DNA of 11,905 bases, taken from positions 1-11,905 of the forward strand of contig CAVCFO010000039.1 of assembly GCA_963601575.1 (NCBI GenBank), written 5' to 3'. Every line of letters starts with the position of its first letter. The first letter of the stretch is position 1. The notes beneath the pieces were generated by a model that saw nothing but the letters and a program-made list of their open reading frames with translations, did not search any database and had not been told where the DNA came from. This document shows, one piece after another, positions 6,026 through 11,905 of the stretch. Source of the stretch: CAG-238 sp963601575. GTDB taxonomy: Bacteria; Bacillota; Clostridia; Peptostreptococcales; Anaerovoracaceae. The position numbers and the translations under genes are program-made.

Positions 6026-6904
6026 ATGAATTTTTTATCGTATCTGATCAGCGGCATCAGTCTGGGTAGCGTTTACGCCCTGATTGCGCTGGGATATACA
6101 ATGGTATACGGAATCGCGAAGATGCTGAACTTCGCACACGGTGACGTAATCATGATCGGAGGCTTTGTCATCTTTACGGCAGTTTCCTCCGTAGGAACTT
6201 CACCGGCGATTGCGATCATCGCAGCGATTATCGTATGTACGGTTCTGGGCGTTACAATCGAAAAAATCGCATATAAACCCCTGAGAAACGCTTCACCTTT
6301 GGCAGTACTCATAACAGCCATCGGCGTCAGCTATTTCCTGCAAAATGTGGCACTGCTCATCTTCGGCTCCGCATCCAGAAACTTTCCGGATGTGCTGAAT
6401 GTTGCCGACTGGCATGTTGCACAGGGACTTACCATCACAGGGGAGACAATCATCACAATAGCAGTAACCATGGTAATCATGGTTGCTCTTACAACCTTCA
6501 TCAACCACACGAGAATCGGCTCGGCAATGCAGGCGGTTTCCGAGGACAGAGGGGCGGCGCAGCTCATGGGCGTTAACGTAAACAGCACCATCAGCGTGAC
6601 CTTTGCCATCGGCTCGGCTCTTGCGGCGGTTGCCAGCCTTTTGCTCTGCTCATCATACCCACTTATCGGGCCATATACCGGAGCTATGCCGGGCATCAAA
6701 GCCTTCGTAGCGGCAGTTTTCGGCGGAATCGGATCAATCCCCGGGGCAATGATCGGCGGAATCCTGCTGGGAGTGATAGAGAATCTCAGCAAAGCGTATA
6801 TTTCAACGCAGCTTTCGGACGCCATAGTTTTCGGCGTGCTGATTGTCGTGCTTATCGTAAAACCGACGGGCATCCTTGGAAAAGCGATGCGCGAGAAAGT
6901 GTAG
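6026..6904 (+). CDS. livH: Branched-chain amino acid ABC transporter permease LivH
   Basis: This is one of the two membrane subunits of the LIV importer, 292 residues, the normal size for LivH. ATG 6026 is chosen because GAGGT (6014-6018) precedes it by seven bases; an upstream TTG would overlap that signal. The N-terminus carries the LivH hallmark ISLGSVYALIALGYTMVYGI followed by MLNFAHGDVIMIGG. Near the C-terminus, FGGIGSIPGAMIGGILLGVIE is the cytoplasmic loop that contacts the ATPases. The rest is a series of hydrophobic helices. It is followed by the second permease after nine bases, so the two are likely translated together. Confidence 0.95.
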   Translation: MNFLSYLISGISLGSVYALIALGYTMVYGIAKMLNFAHGDVIMIGGFVIFTAVSSVGTSPAIAIIAAIIVCTVLGVTIEKIAYKPLRNASPLAVLITAIGVSYFLQNVALLIFGSASRNFPDVLNVADWHVAQGLTITGETIITIAVTMVIMVALTTFINHTRIGSAMQAVSEDRGAAQLMGVNVNSTISVTFAIGSALAAVASLLLCSSYPLIGPYTGAMPGIKAFVAAVFGGIGSIPGAMIGGILLGVIENLSKAYISTQLSDAIVFGVLIVVLIVKPTGILGKAMREKV

Positions 6905-6913
6905 GTGCGGGGC

Positions 6914-8014
6914 ATGAAGAAAAAAATGACAACTTTGAATAACGAAGGCAAACAAAATATGATAACCTACGGCATCGTCCTGGCGTTTTTCGTATTTTGT
7001 GTAATATATAGCGGAATGCCGGGTGCATCCAGCCTTATCAAGGGACTTTTCGTTCCAATCTGCGCATATGTAATCATGGCGGTTTCCCTAAACCTTACGG
7101 TAGGTATTCTGGGAGAGCTGAGTCTGGGACATGCTGGCTTTATGTGCCTCGGAGCTTTTGTAGGAAGCACTTTCAGCATGCTTACTCAGGAAAGCCTCAC
7201 CTCAGTCTGGGTAAGATTTCCTCTGGCAATCCTGCTTGGGGGCGCAGTGGCGGCAGTTGCCGGAATCCTCATCGGCATACCGGTTCTCAGGCTAAAAGGC
7301 GACTACCTTGCCATAGTTACGCTGGCATTCGGCGAAATAATCAAAAATATCGTAAACAACATCTATCTCGTAAAGGACTCCGCAGGAATCCACTTTGCCC
7401 TTGGAGTTGACGCATTTAACAATATGCAGATCGACGACATGACCTCCGAGAATATCATAAACGGCGCCATGGGAATCACCGGAGCGCCGCGAGACTCGAA
7501 CTACATCGTAGGCTTCGTGCTGGTTGCCATCACCCTTGTGATAATCCTTAACCTCGTCCAGTCGAGGGCGGGCAGAGCCATCATGGCGATCAGAGATAAC
7601 CGCATTGCGGCAGAATCCGTGGGAATCAACATCACAAAATATAAGCTGATAGCATTCTCGATTTCCGCAATGTTTGCAGGCATGGCAGGTGTTCTCTACG
7701 GACACAACCTTTCCAGCCTCGTAGCGGTAAAATTCGACTACAACCTTTCGATTCTGGTACTGGTATTCGTGGTACTGGGCGGAATCGGCAGCATGAGGGG
7801 TTCCATCATCGCGGCCATAATCCTTACGGCGCTTCCTGAGCTTCTCAGAGGCTCCTTCAGCGACTACCGTATGCTGATTTATGCGATCCTGCTTATCGCA
7901 ATGATGCTGATAAATAACAACGAAAAACTTGCACTTTACAAAGAAAAATTCAAGGCAAAGCTTGCCTTTATGAAAAAAGCAAAGGATAGGAAAAACGGGG
8001 AGGTGAGCGCATGA
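6914..8014 (+). CDS. livM: Branched-chain amino acid ABC transporter permease LivM
   Basis: This is the second membrane subunit of the LIV importer, 366 residues. The family signature GDYLAIVTLAFGEIIKNI is present, as are LSLGHAGFMCLGAFVGS and the ATPase-contact loop GGIGSMRGSIIAAIILTALPELLR. The start is uncertain: GTG 6905 directly follows the LivH stop, while ATG 6914 has AGGTG just upstream and gives a Lys-rich cytosolic N-terminus. I favour the ATG. The C-terminus is a Lys-rich tail (KAKDRKNGEVSA). The stop overlaps the next start by four bases (ATGA), which indicates translational coupling to LivG. Confidence 0.94.
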   Translation: MKKKMTTLNNEGKQNMITYGIVLAFFVFCVIYSGMPGASSLIKGLFVPICAYVIMAVSLNLTVGILGELSLGHAGFMCLGAFVGSTFSMLTQESLTSVWVRFPLAILLGGAVAAVAGILIGIPVLRLKGDYLAIVTLAFGEIIKNIVNNIYLVKDSAGIHFALGVDAFNNMQIDDMTSENIINGAMGITGAPRDSNYIVGFVLVAITLVIILNLVQSRAGRAIMAIRDNRIAAESVGINITKYKLIAFSISAMFAGMAGVLYGHNLSSLVAVKFDYNLSILVLVFVVLGGIGSMRGSIIAAIILTALPELLRGSFSDYRMLIYAILLIAMMLINNNEKLALYKEKFKAKLAFMKKAKDRKNGEVSA

Positions 8015-8772
8015 CGGCTATGCTAGAGACAAAAAATCTTGGAATTTCATTCGGCGGACTCAAAGCCGTTGACGAGCTTACCATGACCATAAAAAAGGGA
8101 GAGCTTTACGGGCTTATCGGGCCAAACGGCGCAGGCAAAACCACGGCGTTTAACCTGCTCACCGGAGTCTACAAGCCTACGGAGGGAAATTTCTTTCTGG
8201 ACGGCGAAAAACTCACCGGCGCAAGCACCATCGAGATAAACAAAAAGGGAATCGCAAGAACTTTCCAAAATATTAGACTATTTAAACAGCTTTCGGTACT
8301 TGACAATGTCAAGCTTGGGCTTCACAATGATTATAAGTACGGAACTGCAGCGGGCATCTTTAGACTCCCGGCGTATTTCAAAACCGAAAAGGCTATGAAC
8401 GAAAAGGCAGAGTCCCTGCTTGAGGTATTCGATCTTGCGGACTCAAAGGATCTTCTTTCCTCGAACCTGCCATACGGCAAACAGAGAAAGCTTGAAATCG
8501 CAAGGGCGCTGGCAACATCGCCGAAGCTCCTTCTTCTTGACGAACCGGCGGCAGGCATGAACCCCAACGAAACTCAGGAGCTGATGGACACCATCGAATT
8601 TGTGCGGGAAAACTTCGACATGACGGTGCTGCTCATCGAACATGACATGAGGCTGGTTGCGGGTATTTGCGAGGAACTGACGGTGCTTAACTTTGGGACT
8701 GTGCTGGCTCAGGGCAAGACCAAGGATGTTCTCAACAATCCGGAAGTTATCAAAGCATATTTAGGCGAGTAA
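8011..8772 (+). CDS. livG: Branched-chain amino acid ABC transporter ATPase LivG
   Basis: This is one of the paired cytosolic ATPases that power the importer, 253 residues. Walker A is GPNGAGKTT (37-45), the Q-loop is TFQNIRLF (Gln86), and the signature is LPYGKQRKLEIARAL (153-167). Walker B is LLLLDEP (173-179) followed by AAGMNP, and the H-loop His is at 211 (LIEHDM). The signature has YGKQ rather than LSGGQ, as usual in LivG, and the AAGMNP segment is also typical of it. Start ATG 8011 overlaps the LivM stop, with GGGAGGTG upstream. A second in-frame ATG (codon 4) is possible but has poorer spacing. Confidence 0.96.
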   Translation: MTAMLETKNLGISFGGLKAVDELTMTIKKGELYGLIGPNGAGKTTAFNLLTGVYKPTEGNFFLDGEKLTGASTIEINKKGIARTFQNIRLFKQLSVLDNVKLGLHNDYKYGTAAGIFRLPAYFKTEKAMNEKAESLLEVFDLADSKDLLSSNLPYGKQRKLEIARALATSPKLLLLDEPAAGMNPNETQELMDTIEFVRENFDMTVLLIEHDMRLVAGICEELTVLNFGTVLAQGKTKDVLNNPEVIKAYLGE

Positions 8773-8785
8773 GGAGGGCGCGCAT

Positions 8786-9496
8786 ATGGCAATGTTAGAA
8801 ATCAGAGACTTGGAAGTCAATTATGGCGCCATCAACGCCATCAAAAAGATTTCCTTCGACGTAAACCAGGGGGAAGTAATCGCCCTTATCGGAGCAAACG
8901 GAGCGGGAAAAACCACCACCCTGCATACGATAACCGGACTTCTCAAAGCAAAATCCGGCAGCGTAAAATTCGAGGGACAGGAGCTTACCAAAACTCCGCC
9001 CCATAAAATCGTAAAGATGGGAATGGCGCACGTTCCCGAGGGCAGACGAATTTTCCAGCAGCTTTCGGTATATAAGAACCTCGACCTGGGGGCTTATACC
9101 CGAAGCGACAAGGCAGAATACGCAAGGAACCTTGAGATGGTCTACGAGAAATTCCCGAGGCTCGAAGAAAGAAAAAACCAGATCGCAGGAACTCTTTCCG
9201 GCGGCGAGCAGCAGATGCTTGCCATGGGCAGGGCGCTTATGTCAAGCCCAAAGATTATCCTCATGGATGAGCCTTCGATGGGACTTTCACCGCTTTTCGT
9301 AGGGGAAGTTTTCAAGATAATCGAAGAAATCAAAAAGTCCGGCACCACGGTTTTGCTGGTAGAACAAAATGCGAAAAAAGCCTTGGAAGTTGCGGACAGA
9401 GCCTACGTACTTGAAACAGGCAAGATCGTTCTCAGCGGCGACGCAAAGGATTTGATGAACGACGAAGCAGTCAAAAAAGCCTACTTGGGAGAGTAG
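8786..9496 (+). CDS. livF: Branched-chain amino acid ABC transporter ATPase LivF
   Basis: This is the second ATPase of the importer, 236 residues, the standard LivF length. It shows Walker A GANGAGKTT (36-44), signature LSGGEQQMLAMGRAL (137-151), Walker B IILMDEPSMGLSP (157-169), and LLVEQNA, where Gln194 replaces the usual H-loop His, as is normal for LivF. HVPEGRRIF (82-90) is another family mark. A strong AAGGAGG (8771-8777) precedes the ATG by eight bases, overlapping the end of livG. It completes a five-gene transporter and pairs with LivG as a heterodimer. Confidence 0.96.
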   Translation: MAMLEIRDLEVNYGAINAIKKISFDVNQGEVIALIGANGAGKTTTLHTITGLLKAKSGSVKFEGQELTKTPPHKIVKMGMAHVPEGRRIFQQLSVYKNLDLGAYTRSDKAEYARNLEMVYEKFPRLEERKNQIAGTLSGGEQQMLAMGRALMSSPKIILMDEPSMGLSPLFVGEVFKIIEEIKKSGTTVLLVEQNAKKALEVADRAYVLETGKIVLSGDAKDLMNDEAVKKAYLGE

Positions 9497-9513
9497 CGGA
9501 TTAGGAGGTGAAT

Positions 9514-10125
9514 ATGGATAAATTTATTATAACAATCGGTCGTGAATACGGAAGCGGCGGCAGAGGCATCGCCCACAGGCTTGCCGAGGCGCTGAGCGTC
9601 CGCTATTACGACAAAGAGCTGATTCGTATGGCGTCGGAAGACAGCGGCATCAGCGAGGCATTGTTCAACCTCACCGATGAGAAATTAGAAGACAAATTCC
9701 TCCGAAAACATGGAATAGCAAAGGGCGCGCTCGTGTCGCAGCCCCAGCCCGACCGCCTGACGAAAGAAGAACTTTTCGCTTTCCAGTCGGAAATCATAAA
9801 GCGTGTGGCAGATAAAGACGAATCCTGCATCATCATCGGAAGATGCGGACAATATATCCTGCGGGACAGAAAAGACCTCGTGCGGATATTCATCCACGCA
9901 GACCGTGACTATTGCATAGAAAAACTCATGAATAGATACGGCATCGACAAGGCAGAAGCCACCGCGCTGCGGGATAAGACGGACGCAGGCCGGGCTGCAT
10001 ATCACAAACACTATACCGGCACCGAATGGCAGGACGTAAGAAATTACGATTTGTCCCTAGACACATCGCGCCTTACCAAGGACGAGTGCATACGCATCGT
10101 CACCGAATACATAAAAGCAAGATAA
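9514..10125 (+). CDS. Cytidylate kinase-like family protein (AAA/P-loop kinase)
   Basis: This is a 203-residue P-loop protein of the cytidylate-kinase-like family (Pfam Cytidylate_kin2 type). FIITIGREYGSGGRGIAHRL (4-23) is the nucleotide-binding loop. SCIIIGRCGQYILRDR carries the second strand and helix. YHKHYTGTEW followed by NYDLSLDTS is the conserved C-terminal segment of the family. ATG 9514 is chosen because AGGAGG (9503-9508) ends five bases before it; the GTG at 9508 would lie inside that signal. It follows livF by 17 bases in the same direction and precedes the terminator, so it is likely co-transcribed with the transporter. The nucleotide substrate of this family is mostly untested, and no link to amino acid uptake is evident. 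Confidence 0.88.
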   Translation: MDKFIITIGREYGSGGRGIAHRLAEALSVRYYDKELIRMASEDSGISEALFNLTDEKLEDKFLRKHGIAKGALVSQPQPDRLTKEELFAFQSEIIKRVADKDESCIIIGRCGQYILRDRKDLVRIFIHADRDYCIEKLMNRYGIDKAEATALRDKTDAGRAAYHKHYTGTEWQDVRNYDLSLDTSRLTKDECIRIVTEYIKAR

Positions 10126-10176
10126 AAAACATAAAAATTACGGAAAAACCCCGGCAAGGAAAAGCCCATGAAATAA

Positions 10177-10198
10177 TCATGGAAAAGTCATGGAAAAA
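10177..10198. repeat. Two tandem 11-nt repeats
   Basis: TCATGGAAAAG and TCATGGAAAAA stand back to back, with a weaker third relative (CCATGAAATAA) just before them. They lie in the short gap between the kinase-like gene and the convergent ATPase gene, next to the terminator stem. No function is apparent. Confidence 0.5.
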
Positions 10199-10221
10199 GC
10201 TTATCCCGTCGGGGCTTTTTC
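10193..10221. terminator. Shared intrinsic terminator between convergent genes
   Basis: GAAAAAGC (10193-10200) pairs with GCTTTTTC (10214-10221). CCC/GGG pair inside beyond a four-base bulge. Plus-strand transcripts of the LIV operon end with CTTTTTC. On the minus strand the same stem sits 19 bases after the ATPase stop and also ends in CTTTTTC, so it can serve both operons. Upstream GAAAAACCCCGGC (10143-10155) offers an alternative partner for the GGGGCTTTTTC arm. Confidence 0.65.
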
Positions 10222-10239
10222 GCTATGCTTTAGTCAAAA

Positions 10240-11463
10240 TCATATCATCCAAACAGGGATGATATATGTGCTGCTGTCTATCGCACTCAGTGATTCTCTA
10301 AGACAGATAATTGCCCCCGTGCCTCTCGGCAGGGATGCTTTGTCCAGCAGCCTAAACGCCTTCATAATTTGCGTCGGCGGATTAACGCTCTTTTTGATTT
10401 CTATAGGATGGAGCTGCCCGTCGCTCTCCAAAATCAAATCAATTTCGTTGCTGCTCTTGTCTCGGTAATAATGCAACAGGCAATCCTGCGCGTTGTTGCT
10501 GTAGGTTTTCATAATCTCCGAGACAACGTAGTTTTCCAAAATCGCTCCGTTTATGGCTCCGTTCATCAAGATTTCGGGACTTGAGTAGTGAGTGAGATAA
10601 CAGACAAGACCCGTATCAAAGAAATACATTTTCGGCGTTTTGATTGTCCGCTTCAAGAGATTGTTGGAGTAGGGGTGCAGAAAGAACACGATACCGGATT
10701 TTTCAAGCTCCTTCATCCAGCGCTTCGCCGTGTCATCGCTTACGCCAACATCTCCGGCAATATCATGGATATTCAGCATTTGCCCACTTCTACAGGCGGC
10801 GGCACGAATGAAGTCTGCGAACATAACCTTGTCTACGCCGGAGATATCAGTGGACACATCACGGTCAATATAGGTTTGAATATAGCTGCTGTAGAAAACA
10901 TTTCGGTCTTTGTACTTGCCGCTCCTGTGTCCGGGAAGCCCCCCATCCCAAATTCTTTGATATATCTCGCCGGGCGTTCCGGAAGAAAGAGAAGACTTGC
11001 GCTTCTGCAAATTGTCAAGCTCCAACGAAAAGGGCAAAACCTCTTTTGCCCCGAAAAGCTCGCCTTGTGACAGTGCAGACATACGAAGAATTGCCGTCCT
11101 TCCTGCCAGTGACTCCTGCGCAAGCTCCATCAGACGGTAGGCTTGAGAACCTGTCAGCCAGTAAGATCCGGGATCGGCACCGTTATCCACGGCTATCTTT
11201 ATATAAGAAAAAAGTTCCGGTGCATACTGAACCTCATCTATAAGAACAGGCGCAGGATGCAGCTTCAAAAACATCGCAGGATCTGTTTTGGCAAGCTTGC
11301 GCTCCTCCAAATCATCCAGCGAGACTTCGGTTCGCTTCGTCCCCTCCATCAGATGCCTGAGCATGGTGGATTTTCCAACCTGACGCGGGCCGGTCAGCAG
11401 CACGCAGGCATATTCCTCATTTATGTCTATAAACTTTTTTTCAAGCTGTCGTTCAATATACAT
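10240..11463 (-). CDS. AAA_14 / DUF4143 family ATPase
   Basis: This is a stand-alone ATPase of 407 residues. Walker A is GPRQVGKST (25-33), Walker B is PVLIDEVQ (72-79), and WLTGSQ (102-107) and SLAGR (118-122) are typical of the AAA_14 domain. The C-terminal half matches DUF4143, including YIDRDVS, a helix-turn-helix-like stretch (NIHDIAGDVGVSDDTAKRW) and FFDTGLVCYL. The end holds NEIDLILE and HPIEIKKS, a PD-(D/E)xK-like arrangement seen in this family. ATG 11463 is chosen because GGAGG lies nine bases upstream; another ATG directly abuts that signal. The family is widespread, often in many copies per genome, with no settled function. It has been discussed in connection with toxin-antitoxin or DNA-related roles, but nothing here decides it. 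Confidence 0.9.
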   Translation of the reverse strand: MYIERQLEKKFIDINEEYACVLLTGPRQVGKSTMLRHLMEGTKRTEVSLDDLEERKLAKTDPAMFLKLHPAPVLIDEVQYAPELFSYIKIAVDNGADPGSYWLTGSQAYRLMELAQESLAGRTAILRMSALSQGELFGAKEVLPFSLELDNLQKRKSSLSSGTPGEIYQRIWDGGLPGHRSGKYKDRNVFYSSYIQTYIDRDVSTDISGVDKVMFADFIRAAACRSGQMLNIHDIAGDVGVSDDTAKRWMKELEKSGIVFFLHPYSNNLLKRTIKTPKMYFFDTGLVCYLTHYSSPEILMNGAINGAILENYVVSEIMKTYSNNAQDCLLHYYRDKSSNEIDLILESDGQLHPIEIKKSVNPPTQIMKAFRLLDKASLPRGTGAIICLRESLSAIDSSTYIIPVWMI

Positions 11464-11499
11464 TACCCACATCCTCCGGCTAAAATACGATGTACATAT

Positions 11500-11529
11500 A
11501 TTATAGCCCACAAACACAAAATAAGTCAA
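11500..11529 (-). promoter_or_regulatory. Sigma-A promoter of the AAA_14/DUF4143 gene
   Basis: On the minus strand, TTGACT (11529-11524) and a perfect TATAAT (11505-11500) are 18 bp apart. The start would fall near 11493, about 30 nt before the chosen ATG. The gene therefore has its own strong promoter. Confidence 0.82.
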
Positions 11530-11587
11530 TGGATTTTCGACAAAATAGGATGCACCGCACAGGGAAACATATGCAAGAAATACCCCC

Positions 11588-11717
11588 TACAGTCAACATT
11601 AGTGAAAAGAGGTGTCTACAAGACTGTAATGCAGAGTCTATGAAAATGAAAAGTACCGTCTACAAAACGATAATCAGAAGTCGAAAATATGAAATATACC
11701 GTCAACCTTTTGTTGAC
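11588..11717 (+). repeat. Six degenerate sites with 22-bp period
   Basis: Ten-base sites begin at 11588, 11610, 11632, 11654, 11676 and 11697: TACAGTCAAC, AGGTGTCTAC, CAGAGTCTAT, TACCGTCTAC, AGAAGTCGAA and TACCGTCAAC. Spacing is 22, 22, 22, 22 and 21 bp, about two helical turns, so all would lie on one face of the DNA. GTC is invariant, and the first, fourth and sixth follow TACMGTCWAC. The last site has an inverted partner (GTCAAC, CTTTT, GTTGAC, 11701-11717). The array lies between the divergent promoters at 11500-11529 and 11807-11835. LytTR-family regulators bind comparable direct repeats at 21-22 bp period, but the bases only partly match their consensus. Confidence 0.6.
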
Positions 11718-11725
11718 TAGTGCAC

Positions 11726-11758
11726 TTTGCTGGGGTTTTCTTGCGAAAAATTAGCAAA
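11726..11758. other. Nested dyad in the gap before the last gene
   Basis: TTTGCT (11726-11731) and AGCAAA (11753-11758) enclose a second stem, TTTTC with GAAAA, around TTGC. It is followed by an A-rich stretch, so on the minus strand it is preceded by a T-rich one. It could be an operator or a weak terminator; the sequence does not decide. The rest of 11464-11875 holds no convincing reading frame. Confidence 0.35.
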
Positions 11759-11806
11759 AATAAAAATTTCAAAAATCGAGCTTTGAACCAGGCCTTTATT
11801 TTTATC

Positions 11807-11835
11807 TTGTTAACCGATTAAAAATCAAGTATACT
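11807..11835 (+). promoter_or_regulatory. Sigma-A promoter of the gene at the right edge
   Basis: TTGTTA (11807-11812) and TATACT (11830-11835) are separated by 17 bp. The start near 11842 gives a leader of about 34 nt before the ATG at 11876. GTTAAC at 11809-11814 is a small palindrome overlapping the -35 box. Confidence 0.75.
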
Positions 11836-11875
11836 ATAGATATTAGTGGAACACCCAGGCGAAAGGAGCAGGCAG

Positions 11876-11905
11876 ATGAGCGATACGGGAAAGAAAAAGA
11901 AAATT
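11876..11905 (+). CDS. Unidentified gene, first ten codons only
   Basis: The ATG follows AAAGGAG by seven bases and lies behind a good promoter, so a real gene starts here. Only MSDTGKKKKI is visible before the window ends, a basic N-terminus that does not identify a family. Its upstream region carries the 22-bp-period site array, so knowing this product would help interpret that array. Confidence 0.7.
   Translation, partial: MSDTGKKKKI

Noticed and set aside
10177..10221. Insertion sequence end or target duplication
   Set aside because: The 11-nt repeats are tandem and not flanking anything, and no transposase is in the window.
10588..11070. 160-codon plus-strand frame opposite the ATPase gene
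   Set aside because: Antisense shadow; the minus-strand AAA_14 motifs are in order and complete.
11588..11717. CRISPR array
   Set aside because: The units are only about 22 bp with no distinct conserved repeat and unique spacer, and no cas genes are near.
11490..11720. Plus-strand short frames across the gap before the last gene
   Set aside because: They have no ribosome binding site and Lys/Arg-rich low-complexity translations, and they run through the 22-bp-period array.

Overview
The window reads as a chromosomal segment from a low-to-moderate GC Gram-positive anaerobe, most likely class Clostridia (Bacillota). The reasons are strong AAGGAGG-type ribosome binding sites, near-consensus sigma-A promoters, a lipoprotein-type binding protein, a tandem glycine riboswitch ahead of an AGCS symporter, and intrinsic hairpin-plus-U terminators. 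I cannot name the species.

Layout. Bases 1-1871 (minus strand) hold the 5' part of a sodium:alanine/glycine symporter gene, cut by the window edge, behind a roughly 500-nt leader. That leader contains a sigma-A promoter, a two-aptamer glycine riboswitch, an intrinsic terminator and a four-unit array of degenerate 20-nt repeats. Bases 1941-3327 (minus) hold a MATE drug/cation exporter with its own terminator. It is divergent from a MerR/BmrR-type regulator (3452-4261, plus). Their shared gap contains a textbook MerR promoter, with a 19-bp spacer filled by a 21-bp palindrome.

Bases 4362-10125 (plus) hold a complete branched-chain amino acid (LIV-type) ABC transporter operon: lipoprotein binding protein, two permeases and two ATPases, followed by a cytidylate-kinase-like gene. 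A 300-nt leader precedes the binding protein. It encodes a small peptide in which 15 of 20 consecutive residues are Ile, Leu or Val, and it ends in an intrinsic terminator. This is the architecture expected of ribosome-mediated attenuation by branched-chain amino acids, and I consider it the most interesting item here. A small hydrophobic membrane protein is the competing reading.

Bases 10193-11529 (minus) hold an AAA_14/DUF4143 ATPase gene convergent with the operon, sharing a terminator region with it. Bases 11464-11875 contain no gene I can support. They hold a six-unit array of degenerate sites with 22-bp period, a dyad, and a good promoter driving a gene whose first ten codons lie at the right edge.

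How it fits together: three separate amino-acid or drug transport modules lie side by side, each with a different kind of local control (glycine riboswitch, MerR operator, putative peptide attenuator). There is no sign of a mobile element, phage, CRISPR array, tRNA or rRNA in the window.
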